Part shown: piece after piece, positions 1 through 8,693 of the stretch
How the letters are laid out: each line of letters begins with the position of its first letter
How positions within the stretch are numbered: position 1 is the stretch's first letter
Origin: Cyanobacteria bacterium SIG32
GTDB lineage: Bacteria; Cyanobacteriota; Vampirovibrionia; Gastranaerophilales; Gastranaerophilaceae
Assembly: GCA_015152455.1 (NCBI GenBank)
Contig: SUTY01000008.1
Location: forward strand, 1 to 35,240
Direction: 5' to 3'
DNA length: 35,240 bases
Translations under genes and position numbers: made by a program
Notes under the pieces: generated by a model
Told to the model about the DNA's origin: nothing
The model's database searches: none
The model's input: the letters and a program-made list of their open reading frames with translations, nothing else

Positions 1-53
1 AATGACTTGAGTAATTCTTCTTTTTCCTGAACTGTATAAGGTTTTCTTTTCAT
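1..53 (-). CDS. N-terminus of an unknown gene (cut by window edge)
   Basis: A minus-strand ATG at 51-53 is preceded by a near-perfect Shine-Dalgarno AAGGAGGT five bases away and opens a frame that runs off the left edge, giving MKRKPYTVQEKEELLKS. Only 17 codons are visible. The charged start with EKEELL could be the beginning of a helix-turn-helix or transposase-like protein, but nothing here proves that. It lies 90 bp downstream of hydA in the same direction, separated by a 12-bp inverted repeat, so it may be a tail gene of that operon or an independent gene. Too short for the ORF track. Confidence 0.55.
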   Translation of the reverse strand, partial: MKRKPYTVQEKEELLKS

Positions 54-73
54 CTTTACCTCCTTATATATTA

Positions 74-119
74 AAACCCTAAAACCATCTTTTTTTTTCT
101 TTGTCTAGTTTTAGGGTTT
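74..119 (-). repeat. 12-bp inverted repeat between hydA and the left-edge gene
   Basis: AAACCCTAAAAC at 74-85 is perfectly complementary to GTTTTAGGGTTT at 108-119, with a 22-nt loop rich in A on the minus strand. It could be a weak terminator for hydA (no clean U-run follows), a leader hairpin of the next gene, or a terminal inverted repeat of a small element. The role is undecided. Confidence 0.5.
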
Positions 120-143
120 CAGTTCACTTTCGAGCCTCTTTTT

Positions 144-1892
144 TTATTTTACATCTCTGTATGAATTTTGGAATCTATCAAAATACACTGTGTGTAACAA
201 TTCATGAGCTTTGTGAGAGTTTGGTTTTTCCAAATAATCACTATATAGTTTTTGAATTGATTCATTCAGGTGAGATTTACGAACCTTAAGTTCTTTATCT
301 TCTTTATAAAGACCTTCAGCACGTTTAGCTTTTACTGTTGTGTCATCACAACTTCTTGGTTGCCCACCACCATTAATACAACCACCAGGACAAGCCATAA
401 CTTCTAACAATGCAAATTGTGCCTTGCCTTCTTTGATTTCTTTCAATGATTTTTCAGCTTCTTTCAAGGTAGAAACAACTCTTACAACAAGTTTTGTACC
501 TTTTAAGTCTAACTCAACATCACGGCATCTGTTTGAAGTGCCACGTAAAGGTTTGATATCAACGTCTTGAAGCGGTTCACCTGTTGCATACTCATAAGCT
601 GTACGAACTGCAGCTTCAGCTACACCACCTGACGCACCAAAGATAGTACCTGCACCTGTATATTCACCATATGGAGAATCAGCTTCTTCAGGTTCTAATG
701 ATGCAAAATCAATACCTGCACTCTTAATCATCTTACCAAGTTCTTTTGTTGTTAAAACAAAATCTGTATCTTGCATATTGTTGTGTGAAAGTTCAGAACG
801 AAGTGCTTCAAACTTTTTACCTGTACAAGGCATAATTGAAACAATTGTCAAATCTTTTCTTTCAACACCCAACGCTTTTGGTAACAAATCAACCAAAACT
901 GCTGATTGCATTGACATTGGCGATTTACAACTTGATAAATGTTTTGTCATATCAGGGTGCATAGTTTCTACATATTTAACCCAGCCAGGACAACAAGATG
1001 TAAATAACGGTAAGTTTTCACCAGATTTTAATCTACCTAAAAATTCTGTTGCTTCTTCCAAAATTGTTAAGTCAGCTGCAAAGTTTGTATCAAATACCAT
1101 ATCAAATCCGATACGTCTTAACGCAGCATTCATTTTGCCAATTACGTTTTCACCAGGTTTCAATCCAAACATTTCACCTAATGCAACACGAACAGATGGT
1201 GCCATATGAGCTACAACCTTCATTGATGGGTTTGTAATTCTAGCCCAAACATCATCAATATAAGATTTGATAGACAACGCACCTGTCGGACAAACCGCAA
1301 CACATTGACCGCAATTGATACAATCAACTTGACCTAAAGGTCTGCCATTCATTGGTTGAACAAGCGTTTTAGAACCACGATTTGCAAATCCTAAAACTGA
1401 ATGTCCTTGATATTCAGAACAAGCTCTTACACAAGCTCCACACAAAATACATTTGTTTGGATCTCTAACAATTGCTGGACTGCTATCATCAACAGGTAAA
1501 AATTCTTCTTTTTCAGCGTAACGAATTTCTTTAATACCGTATTCTTCAGCATATCTTTGAAGTTCACAATCACCTGATTTTTCGCAAGTCAAGCATTTTC
1601 TGTCGTGATTTGCTAACAATAATTCTAAAACTGTTTTTCTGATTCTTCTTGTTTTTTCTGTATTTAGATGAATTTTAAGCCCAGCTTCTGGTGGCATTGT
1701 ACAAGATGATTGAATACCTCTGCCTTCAACTTCCACAACACACATTCTGCAAGCACCAAATGAAGTTAAATCAGGGCGATAACAAAATGTAGGAACATTC
1801 ATGCCAGCTTTTCTGATAACTTCAAGCAAATTAGGCTCGTCTGTAAATTCAACTTCTTTTCCGTCAATAAATAATGTTTTCTTATCTGTCAT
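144..1892 (-). CDS. hydA: [FeFe]-hydrogenase catalytic subunit HydA (NADH-linked, multi-subunit type)
   Basis: Catalyses reversible H2 formation at the H-cluster in the cytoplasm, taking electrons from HydB/HydC. The 582 residues show the full modular order: a [2Fe-2S] domain (C37, C48, C51, C64), a His-ligated [4Fe-4S] site (H96-x3-C100-x2-C103-x5-C109), two ferredoxin-type [4Fe-4S] sites (C148/151/154/158 and C191/194/197/201), then the three H-cluster signatures TSCCPGW (C300/C301), MPCTGKKFE (C356) and ACPGGCINGGGQP (C501, C505). All H-cluster ligands and the proton-relay Cys are present, so it should be active. Its length and domains fit the soluble trimeric/tetrameric class (HydABC). 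It is the last gene of hydC-hydB-hydA, 12 bp after hydB. HydEFG maturases are not in this window. Confidence 0.96.
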   Translation of the reverse strand: MTDKKTLFIDGKEVEFTDEPNLLEVIRKAGMNVPTFCYRPDLTSFGACRMCVVEVEGRGIQSSCTMPPEAGLKIHLNTEKTRRIRKTVLELLLANHDRKCLTCEKSGDCELQRYAEEYGIKEIRYAEKEEFLPVDDSSPAIVRDPNKCILCGACVRACSEYQGHSVLGFANRGSKTLVQPMNGRPLGQVDCINCGQCVAVCPTGALSIKSYIDDVWARITNPSMKVVAHMAPSVRVALGEMFGLKPGENVIGKMNAALRRIGFDMVFDTNFAADLTILEEATEFLGRLKSGENLPLFTSCCPGWVKYVETMHPDMTKHLSSCKSPMSMQSAVLVDLLPKALGVERKDLTIVSIMPCTGKKFEALRSELSHNNMQDTDFVLTTKELGKMIKSAGIDFASLEPEEADSPYGEYTGAGTIFGASGGVAEAAVRTAYEYATGEPLQDVDIKPLRGTSNRCRDVELDLKGTKLVVRVVSTLKEAEKSLKEIKEGKAQFALLEVMACPGGCINGGGQPRSCDDTTVKAKRAEGLYKEDKELKVRKSHLNESIQKLYSDYLEKPNSHKAHELLHTVYFDRFQNSYRDVK

Positions 1893-1904
1893 AATTTAAT
1901 TCCT

Positions 1905-3767
1905 CTACTTTAATACTATTGCCTTAAATGGACAGTTGTTTAAACAAGCCTCGCACTTAATACATTTATCTTGATTAATTACGTGAGGTTGTTTTACTGT
2001 TCCTTCAATTGCACCGACAGGGCAAGTTCTTGCACACTTAGTACAACCCTTACATTTGTCTTCTTCGATTACAATTGTTTTCATTGCTGTACATACGCCT
2101 GCAGGGCATTTTTTGTCAACAATGTGAGCAATATATTCATCTCTAAAGTATTTCAAAGTTGAAAGCACTGGGTTTGGAGCAGTTTTACCCAAACCACATA
2201 ATGAACCGTCTTTAACCGTATGAGCAAGTTCTTCCAATAAATCAAGATCTGAAAGTTCGCCTTTACCAGCGACGATTTTTTCAAGAATTTTCAACATGTT
2301 CTTTGTACCTTCACGACAAGGAACACATTTACCGCAACTTTCATTTTTAGTAAAGTTCATAAAGAATCTTGCAACTTCAACCATACAAGTATCTTCAGCC
2401 ATAACAACCAAACCGCCTGAACCCACCATAGCTCCTGCTTTTAATAAGTTGTCATAGTCAAGAGGCAAGTCTAAATGCTCTTCAGTTAAACAACCACCTG
2501 ATGGACCACCGATTTGAACCGCTTTGAATTTTTTACCACCACGAATACCACCACCAATATTAAATACGATTTCTCTTAATGTTGTACCCATTGGAACTTC
2601 AATAAGACCTGTGTTATTAACTTCACCTGTTAAAGCAAATGTTTTTGTACCTTTTGAAGTTTCAGTACCCATTTGAGCAAACCATTCTGCACCATTTAGC
2701 ATAATTACAGGAATATTTGCTAATGTTTCAACGTTATTAATCAATGTTGGTCTTCCAAACAAACCTTTATTTGCAGGGAATGGTGGTTTTGGTCTTGGCA
2801 TGCCTCGTTCACCTTCAATAGATGCAATAAGAGCAGTTTCTTCACCACAAACAAATGCTCCAGCACCTTCTTTAATATGTAAATCAAATGAGAAATCACT
2901 TCCCATAATATTTTTACCTAAGAAGTTTCTAGCCTCAGCATCTGCAATAGCTTTTCTTAAACGTTTAATTGCAAGAGGATATTCAGCACGAACATAAATA
3001 TAACCTTCGTCTGCACCAATTGCAAAAGCAGCAATTGCCATACCTTCAAGAAGTTTGTGCGGGTCACCTTCCATAATTGAACGATCCATGAATGCACCTG
3101 GGTCACCCTCATCACCGTTACAAACTACATATGATTTTCCACCTTTATTAGCGGCAGTAAATCTCCATTTTCTACCTGTTGGGAAGCCGCCGCCGCCACG
3201 ACCTCTTAAACCTGATTTTTCAATTGTATCAATTACGGCATCAGGATTATTTTCTTCTAAAATATTTGCTAATGCTTCATAACCTCTAACAGCAATTGCT
3301 TCATCTAAAGATTCAGCATTGATATGACCGCAATTAGCTAATGCAGTACGAGTTTGTTTTGCATAAAAATTAATTTCTTCGTTTTTATGAACGTGTTCAC
3401 CTGACATTGGATCTGTATATAGTAATCTTTCTACAGGTTTGTTATTTCTAACATGACTTTCATAAATTTCTTCAACATCTTTATAGCGAACTTTAACATA
3501 AGTTACGTGTTTATCTGGAATAATTACCAAAACACCTTGTTCACAAAAACCGTGACATCCTGTTGGCACAATTGTCATTTTATCGTAATCAGTTAAAACT
3601 GAAACATCTGCACCAAGCTCTTTAAATCTTTCTATAACACCTAAAGAACCGTTTGCAACACAGCCTGTACCTGCACAAACAAGAACTCTTAGTCCTTGTT
3701 GTTTAACAGCTTCCTGAGCTTTCTTTTGTTCTTCTTTGATATCAATAGTTAATTTTGTTTTTTCCAT
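1905..3767 (-). CDS. hydB: Hydrogenase flavoprotein subunit HydB (NuoF-like)
   Basis: NADH/FMN-binding electron-entry subunit of the hydrogenase, homologous to NuoF of complex I. The 620 residues contain an N-terminal thioredoxin-like [2Fe-2S] domain (VCAGTGC and GCHGFCEQG), the NuoF core with the glycine-rich nucleotide loop GRGGGGFPTGRKW and the FMN-site stretch CNGDEGDPGAFMDRS, a SLBB region, the [4Fe-4S] motif ESCGKCVPCREG, and a C-terminal two-cluster ferredoxin domain (CKGCTKCARTCP, CIKCEACLNNCP). The extra N- and C-terminal cluster domains are characteristic of HydB of trimeric hydrogenases rather than of respiratory NuoF. Its ATG lies one base after the hydC stop, so the two are translationally linked. 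Whether it bifurcates between NAD and ferredoxin or uses NADH alone cannot be decided from sequence. Confidence 0.95.
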   Translation of the reverse strand: MEKTKLTIDIKEEQKKAQEAVKQQGLRVLVCAGTGCVANGSLGVIERFKELGADVSVLTDYDKMTIVPTGCHGFCEQGVLVIIPDKHVTYVKVRYKDVEEIYESHVRNNKPVERLLYTDPMSGEHVHKNEEINFYAKQTRTALANCGHINAESLDEAIAVRGYEALANILEENNPDAVIDTIEKSGLRGRGGGGFPTGRKWRFTAANKGGKSYVVCNGDEGDPGAFMDRSIMEGDPHKLLEGMAIAAFAIGADEGYIYVRAEYPLAIKRLRKAIADAEARNFLGKNIMGSDFSFDLHIKEGAGAFVCGEETALIASIEGERGMPRPKPPFPANKGLFGRPTLINNVETLANIPVIMLNGAEWFAQMGTETSKGTKTFALTGEVNNTGLIEVPMGTTLREIVFNIGGGIRGGKKFKAVQIGGPSGGCLTEEHLDLPLDYDNLLKAGAMVGSGGLVVMAEDTCMVEVARFFMNFTKNESCGKCVPCREGTKNMLKILEKIVAGKGELSDLDLLEELAHTVKDGSLCGLGKTAPNPVLSTLKYFRDEYIAHIVDKKCPAGVCTAMKTIVIEEDKCKGCTKCARTCPVGAIEGTVKQPHVINQDKCIKCEACLNNCPFKAIVLK

Positions 3768-3768
3768 C

Positions 3769-4266
3769 TTATGCTTCCTCTTTCATTATGGTATCTAACA
3801 CAATGCTAATAGCATCTGAAGTCATTTGAGGATAAACTTTTTCGTTTATAACTACAACAGGTGCTAAACCACAAGCGCCTAAACAACTAACTGTTTCTAA
3901 TGAGAACAAGCCGTTATCACTTGTTAATTGTCCTTCTTTTAGATTTAATTTGTTTCTAATTGCGTTTAATACAGGCATTGAACCTCTAACGTGGCATGCA
4001 GTACCATCGCAAACTTTTATTTCATATTTGCCTTTTGGCTCTAATGAAAACTGCGCATAAAATGTTGCTACACCAAAAACTGTTGCAGGAGATAATCCTT
4101 CAATTTTTGTTCCGATATAAATCATAGCTTCTTCAGGTAAGTATCGGTATTCTTCCTGTACTTTTTGTAGAATAGCAATTAAGTTAGACTTTTTGAAATC
4201 ATAAGTGCTCAAAATTTCATCCAGCTTAGATGTGCTAATCTTGTGTGAACTGCCTACACTCATCAT
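3769..4266 (-). CDS. hydC: Hydrogenase [2Fe-2S] subunit HydC (NuoE-like)
   Basis: Small thioredoxin-fold [2Fe-2S] electron-transfer subunit, 165 residues, the usual length for NuoE/HydC. The four cluster cysteines are visible in CDGTACHVRGS and in CLGACGLAP; the preceding YLPEEAMIYI and FGVATFYAQF stretches are family hallmarks. First gene of the hydCBA operon. The ORF starts with two consecutive methionines and the second may be used. Upstream lies a sigma-70-type promoter and a short palindrome, described separately. Confidence 0.94.
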   Translation of the reverse strand: MMSVGSSHKISTSKLDEILSTYDFKKSNLIAILQKVQEEYRYLPEEAMIYIGTKIEGLSPATVFGVATFYAQFSLEPKGKYEIKVCDGTACHVRGSMPVLNAIRNKLNLKEGQLTSDNGLFSLETVSCLGACGLAPVVVINEKVYPQMTSDAISIVLDTIMKEEA

Positions 4267-4296
4267 TAACTCCTATTTAATTGTATATATTAACCC

Positions 4297-4326
4297 AGAT
4301 TGTTAAAGACCACCAATAAACAATCT
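4297..4326. promoter_or_regulatory. Palindrome at the hydCBA transcription start
   Basis: AGATTGTT (4297-4304) and AACAATCT (4319-4326) form a perfect 8-bp inverted repeat with a 14-nt spacer. It begins directly at the predicted start site of the hydC promoter, so it could be an operator or a 5'-end RNA hairpin. The halves resemble TTGTTA half-sites of redox regulators, but the spacing does not match the usual Rex site. Confidence 0.4.
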
Positions 4327-4333
4327 TAACAAA

Positions 4334-4362
4334 ATTATTGCACGTTCATACTAGAAAATCAA
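4334..4362 (-). promoter_or_regulatory. Promoter of hydCBA
   Basis: On the minus strand TTGATT (4357-4362) and AATAAT (4334-4339) are separated by exactly 17 bp, a good match to a housekeeping sigma-70 promoter. It lies about 70 bp upstream of the hydC ATG and just after the stop of the preceding gene, giving the hydrogenase its own transcription start. Confidence 0.6.
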
Positions 4363-4375
4363 GTTTTTTACAAGA

Positions 4376-4864
4376 TTATTTTGTAACTTTTTCAGTCATC
4401 TCCTGAATATTTCTATATAAATTCCTCAAAAAGGTATCTTCATTTGTTTTTTTAGTCTTTCTTGCATACTGCAACCCCTCTGAAGGCATATCAAAAAGCA
4501 TATAATCTGTTTTTTCAACTCTGTGGATTTTCTTTGTATCCGCAGATATGAGTTTTTCATCTTCCAAGCCATTTAGTAAATTTGTCACTTTTACTAGCAA
4601 CTTACCTGCTAAAGACTCATCTTTATGCGGTTTAACCGCATAACCAGATGTGACAGCTTCTTGCGCATCATAAATATCAACACCTACACCATTTTTCATT
4701 ACATAATTAGCCATCACCTTTTGAGCATCTTTCATTTCTTCATAGGCAGGCTTATTAATTCTATCTCCATGTATTGTTACAAAATTATTTAGTAACTTTT
4801 GTTCTTTGTTTCTTCTATATTCAACTCTTACTTGGCGTAATTTTGCCATTACTTTACTAACCAT
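4376..4864 (-). CDS. Hypothetical protein, 162 aa
   Basis: A soluble, basic, mostly alpha-helical protein of 162 residues with no signal peptide, membrane segment or motif that I recognise. It starts MVSKVMAKLRQVRVEYRRNKEQ and contains the conserved-looking stretch IHGDRINKPAYEEMKDAQ near the front. AAAGAGAA upstream serves as ribosome binding site; an internal ATG (MAKLRQ) is a possible alternative start. It follows nth by 13 bp on the same strand and is probably the last gene of the lpxK-nth run, since the hydCBA promoter lies directly after it. No function is proposed. Confidence 0.75.
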   Translation of the reverse strand: MVSKVMAKLRQVRVEYRRNKEQKLLNNFVTIHGDRINKPAYEEMKDAQKVMANYVMKNGVGVDIYDAQEAVTSGYAVKPHKDESLAGKLLVKVTNLLNGLEDEKLISADTKKIHRVEKTDYMLFDMPSEGLQYARKTKKTNEDTFLRNLYRNIQEMTEKVTK

Positions 4865-4877
4865 ATATTTCTCTTTT

Positions 4878-5513
4878 TCAAATATTCATATCACAATAAT
4901 CTCTAATTGGGCATTCTCCACATTTTGGATTAATTGGCTTACAAACATTTTGCCCATGCGTAACCAATAATGTATTTATATCAATCCAATATTTTTGTGG
5001 CATCTTTTCTCTTAATGCAAATTCAGTTTCTTCTGGAGTTTTTGTTTTTACATAACCCAAACGATTTGAAATTCTATGCACATGCACATCAACACATATC
5101 GCAGGTTTTTTGAAGCCTTCACTCAAAACCAAATTCGCCGTTTTTCTTCCGACTCCATTAAATTTACACAATTCTTCAATAGAATCAGGGACTTTGGAAT
5201 CATACTTATCTACCAAAATTTTTGAAAGCTCCACTATTTGTTTTGCCTTATTAGCATAAAATCCTACAGGATAAATAGCTTTAGCTAAAGCATCAGAATC
5301 CACATTGGCAAAATCAACAGGCGTTTTTCCTAATTTCAACATTCTTAATGTAGCAGGATAAGTTGTTCTGTCATTTGTTCTCAAACTTAATATACAAGCA
5401 ATCAAAACTAAGTATGGATCATTAAAGCTATCCATTAATTTAACAAATTCGCTTTGTGGTTGCTCAGCTTTTTTTAATATTTCTACAATTTTATCTATAT
5501 TACTTTTTGACAT
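4878..5513 (-). CDS. nth: Endonuclease III (base-excision DNA glycosylase/AP lyase)
   Basis: Removes oxidised pyrimidines and cleaves the abasic site. The 211 residues match the family length. The helix-hairpin-helix FNGVGRKTAN (118-127) carries the catalytic Lys at K124, the VDVHVHRISNR stretch supplies the catalytic Asp (D142), and the C-terminus has the [4Fe-4S] loop C191-x6-C198-x2-C201-x5-C207. The early motif LSLRTNDRTT differs from the LSAQATD of E. coli Nth and resembles archaeal and thermophile versions. The start overlaps the end of lpxK by 14 bp, showing translational coupling. Confidence 0.95.
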   Translation of the reverse strand: MSKSNIDKIVEILKKAEQPQSEFVKLMDSFNDPYLVLIACILSLRTNDRTTYPATLRMLKLGKTPVDFANVDSDALAKAIYPVGFYANKAKQIVELSKILVDKYDSKVPDSIEELCKFNGVGRKTANLVLSEGFKKPAICVDVHVHRISNRLGYVKTKTPEETEFALREKMPQKYWIDINTLLVTHGQNVCKPINPKCGECPIRDYCDMNI

Positions 5514-6525
5514 TTAAAAGTCTTTCTACGTCAATCGTTGTTTTTAACTTCAACGCATAAATATTATCTTTATTAAAACGTAATAATTTTACCGCATCTT
5601 TTTCTGTTGTTACAATATTACCTCTTATATCAACCAAATCTATTGGCGAATACTGATGATGATCGTCAAGGGCGATAGCATCTTTCAAATGATAACCAGA
5701 TAAAAAATCAAAAAATTGTTGAGGTTGACCTATTGCGCAAATAGCTGTTACCGCCTCACCTTCATCTAATCTTTCACCTGTTTTTATATTGTAGATATAA
5801 TCAGGTTCTGTATAACACAAATGCGTTTCTATGCTTAAACGTTTTTGCATAATTTTTGCAAATTTTTCAGCCTTTGTATGATCAATATTTTTGCTCACAA
5901 CTAACAATTTATCTATTCTATCAAGCGCTTCTGCACCCTCTCTCAATGGACCTGCAGGAAGTAATTTTTCATTACCTAAACCCATTTTACTGTCCATCAA
6001 GACAATATCTATATCTCTATGAAATTTTCTATGTTGAAATCCATCATCTAAAACTATTTTAGTTACACCAAAATGTTCAATAGCAAATTTTGCAGCTTTA
6101 TATCTGTCTTTACAAGTTAACACACAAACATTTTCAGCTTTTTGAGCCAACATAAACGGTTCGTCACCAGCCATAGCCGCAGTATAAAATATATTTCTAC
6201 CGTCAGAAATCACATTGACATTTTTATTTGAAAGTTTGCCACCATAACCTCTAGAAACTATAGCGACTTTTTCGCCTTTTTTAGCTAAATATCTGACGAT
6301 TTCAAGGACCACAGGTGTTTTACCAACCCCACCAGTTGTCATATTTCCTACTGAAATTACATATGCGTCAACTTTTTTAGGACGTAAAATCTTTTTATCA
6401 TACAACCAATTTTTTAAACTACTACCAACACCATAAACATAAGAACAGCATTCTAAAAGTTTGACCAAACCACCTTTGGCATCTCTATCATAATGAAGTT
6501 GTGTAATTCTGGTTTTTAAATTCAT
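5500..6525 (-). CDS. lpxK: Tetraacyldisaccharide 4'-kinase LpxK
   Basis: Phosphorylates the 4' position of the lipid A disaccharide precursor at the inner membrane, the sixth step of the Raetz pathway. The 341 residues show the LpxK P-loop GGVGKTP (65-71) within the signature VGNMTTGGVGKTPVV, preceded by a hydrophobic N-terminal region, and the diagnostic LDDGFQHRKFHRDIDIVLMD stretch followed by LLPAGPLRE. Its presence says the organism builds lipid A and so has an outer membrane. It lies 4 bp after the MCE protein gene and overlaps nth. Confidence 0.95.
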   Translation of the reverse strand: MNLKTRITQLHYDRDAKGGLVKLLECCSYVYGVGSSLKNWLYDKKILRPKKVDAYVISVGNMTTGGVGKTPVVLEIVRYLAKKGEKVAIVSRGYGGKLSNKNVNVISDGRNIFYTAAMAGDEPFMLAQKAENVCVLTCKDRYKAAKFAIEHFGVTKIVLDDGFQHRKFHRDIDIVLMDSKMGLGNEKLLPAGPLREGAEALDRIDKLLVVSKNIDHTKAEKFAKIMQKRLSIETHLCYTEPDYIYNIKTGERLDEGEAVTAICAIGQPQQFFDFLSGYHLKDAIALDDHHQYSPIDLVDIRGNIVTTEKDAVKLLRFNKDNIYALKLKTTIDVERLLNVKK

Positions 6526-6529
6526 ATCC

Positions 6530-7888
6530 TTAGAACATTAATCTGAACAATAAAAATCTTTTGTTTAATTTTTCTGAGAATTTTCTCAAATTACAAGTTG
6601 TTGCTGAAGTATCTTCAATAATTTGTTGAATCTCAGTTTTGTTTTCTGGTGTCAAATTATTCAATGACGCCAATGTTGTTGAAATATCTGTCATAGCTTT
6701 ATTAACTGTATTCACAGTATATGACAAATCTTTCTTTAAATTATCATCTTTAGTCATAGAGTTAATATATCCGCTGATCTCATTTACATTACGCATTGTA
6801 ATTCTTAAATCACTTGCAATAGCTTCAGCGTTACCATTATCCATAATTTTGTTTAGATTTTTAGCTAACAAATCAAGAGCATCAGCCGTTGAATAAAGTT
6901 TATCTTTAAACTCTTTATCTCCAAGATATTTATTTAAGTTAGCAGAAAGTTTAGAAAAATCATTACTTGTTCTATCAAGCATTGTCATCAACTGTTTCAA
7001 ATCACCATCTGATGCATCTATTAATTTATCAAATTTAGCGATAGTTTCTGCTGATTGAGCAGTTAATGAATTAATATTAGTAACAGAATTTTGCAATTCT
7101 ACAATAATTTCATCAGATAATAGTTCATTTATTTTTCTATTAGTTTCAGTTAGAGATTCAGCAGCTTTGTACTGCCATTCCATAAAATCTGAAATACGCA
7201 TTGGTTCAACAATTGTATATGGGGATTTTTGTTCAGGATAAGGCAAAATCGTATCATCTAACGTTGCAATTCGAAGTTTTTTATCATTTTTCGCATATTG
7301 AGCTGAACCTTTCATAAATTCTGGTAAAATTAATCCAGGTAAATCTACAACATAATCAATCTTATAAGCTGATTTGGTAGAAATATTATCACGATAATTA
7401 TAAGGAACTGCATCACGTGAAATAATTTCAATTGATTTCACTTTCCCAACGGTATAAAATTTATCATCCAGTTTCATCTCTACAGGGTCATCTTTATACA
7501 ACAAGTCTTTTGCCTGCATTGACAAATATACCGTTCTTGTTTTTGGAGGGGTAATTTCCAAGAATAATTCACCAATCAAACCTGATTGTTGAATTGAAAA
7601 CACAGAGGCTTTAGGAATTTCAATATCAGGATCGGTAATAACAAATTTTACTTTTACATAATTTTCTTCACCCTCAACAACAGGTTTTACTTCTTCAACT
7701 TGTCCAACTCGAAGCCCCATCATTTGAACTCCAGCACCAGGACGCATACCATTGACATCTTTAAATTGAATTTCAACTCTGTCAGCACTGGAAAAAGCAC
7801 GACCTTTAACCCTGAAGATTACACCAAACAACATAACCAATGCTATAAGTGTTAATAAACCTACCTTAAATGATGATGAGAATTTCAT
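6530..7888 (-). CDS. MCE/MlaD-family lipid-transport substrate-binding protein
   Basis: Membrane-anchored periplasmic component of a Mla-type phospholipid or lipid shuttle. One N-terminal transmembrane helix (LLTLIALVMLFGVIF, about 10-25) is followed by the MCE domain (VEIQFKDVNGMRPGAGVQMMGLRVGQVEEV), then a long, asparagine-rich helical C-terminus of about 200 residues with TNRKINELLSDE- and NKIMDNGN-like stretches that could form the tunnel helices of a longer MCE protein. At 452 residues it is longer than E. coli MlaD (183). No MlaE permease or MlaF ATPase is adjacent. Neighbouring lpxK fits a role in the outer membrane. AGAGGAAG is the ribosome binding site. Confidence 0.87.
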   Translation of the reverse strand: MKFSSSFKVGLLTLIALVMLFGVIFRVKGRAFSSADRVEIQFKDVNGMRPGAGVQMMGLRVGQVEEVKPVVEGEENYVKVKFVITDPDIEIPKASVFSIQQSGLIGELFLEITPPKTRTVYLSMQAKDLLYKDDPVEMKLDDKFYTVGKVKSIEIISRDAVPYNYRDNISTKSAYKIDYVVDLPGLILPEFMKGSAQYAKNDKKLRIATLDDTILPYPEQKSPYTIVEPMRISDFMEWQYKAAESLTETNRKINELLSDEIIVELQNSVTNINSLTAQSAETIAKFDKLIDASDGDLKQLMTMLDRTSNDFSKLSANLNKYLGDKEFKDKLYSTADALDLLAKNLNKIMDNGNAEAIASDLRITMRNVNEISGYINSMTKDDNLKKDLSYTVNTVNKAMTDISTTLASLNNLTPENKTEIQQIIEDTSATTCNLRKFSEKLNKRFLLFRLMF

Positions 7889-7952
7889 GAGCTTCCTCTA
7901 ATTATTCTGCTACAAAATAATTGTATCAAAAAAGAAAATTTTGTGCAAAATG

Positions 7953-8693
7953 TTAAACAAACAATTTATATAAAACAACCGCACAAGAAACACTTAAATT
8001 TAATGATTCTACAGTACTTGCCATTTCAATTTTAACACTATTTGTCGCCCAATTAATTAATTCATCTGACAAACCATCTGCCTCACTTCCAAACATAACA
8101 ACGCAAGGCAATTTCACATCAAAACTTTTTAGATGATTGTTTGTTCTTGGTAATGTTGCAATGCGTTCAAAACCACCGAACATCTGCTTCAACTCAGCAA
8201 AATTTTTAATTTCAACTACAGGAATTTTCCACAAATTACCGACTGAAGCCCTTACACATTTGGGATTATACAAATCAACGCTTTCACCGTACAACACGAC
8301 TGCATCAGCACCAAAAGCAACAGAAGTACGAAGAATTGTACCTAAATTCCCTAAATCTTTAATATTTTCCAGTAATACAACTTTTTCTGCATTTTTTAAA
8401 TATGATTTGTCATAAACCTTTTTGTAACCAACTGCAACTGCATCAGGTGCCGAATCTGTTGTTGAAATCTTTTTTAGTACAGGTTCATTTGTTAAAATAA
8501 TCTTATCACCAAGAAACGCATATTCCTCAGCTTTTTCAGATAATACAAATGCGTAATCAATTTTTATGCCTGCATTAAACGCTTCTTCTATAGCTTTATA
8601 TCCTTCCAACAAAAATTTCTCAGTTCTGTATTTTTTTTGTTGAAGTTTAACGGTTTCTTTTACCAAATCATTATTTAAACTTGTAATTTCCAT
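7953..8693 (-). CDS. TrmH/SpoU-family RNA 2'-O-ribose methyltransferase
   Basis: AdoMet-dependent RNA methyltransferase with the SPOUT trefoil knot. 246 residues with all three family motifs: motif 1 NIKDLGNLGTILRTSVAFGAD, motif 2 VVMFGSEADGLSDELI, motif 3 IEMASTVESLNLSVSCAVVLYKL at the C-terminus. The N-terminus (about 1-95) resembles the RNA-binding substrate domain of RlmB/TsnR-like enzymes, so 23S rRNA is the probable target; the exact nucleotide cannot be read from sequence. Its ATG abuts the stop codon of the upstream peptidase gene with no gap. Confidence 0.92.
   Translation of the reverse strand: MEITSLNNDLVKETVKLQQKKYRTEKFLLEGYKAIEEAFNAGIKIDYAFVLSEKAEEYAFLGDKIILTNEPVLKKISTTDSAPDAVAVGYKKVYDKSYLKNAEKVVLLENIKDLGNLGTILRTSVAFGADAVVLYGESVDLYNPKCVRASVGNLWKIPVVEIKNFAELKQMFGGFERIATLPRTNNHLKSFDVKLPCVVMFGSEADGLSDELINWATNSVKIEMASTVESLNLSVSCAVVLYKLFV

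Noticed and set aside
778-1209. 143-aa plus-strand ORF inside hydA
   Set aside because: Antisense shadow of conserved hydrogenase coding sequence.
4297-4326. Rex operator at hydC
   Set aside because: The half-sites are suggestive, but the overall spacing is six bases longer than known Rex sites; kept only as an unnamed palindrome.
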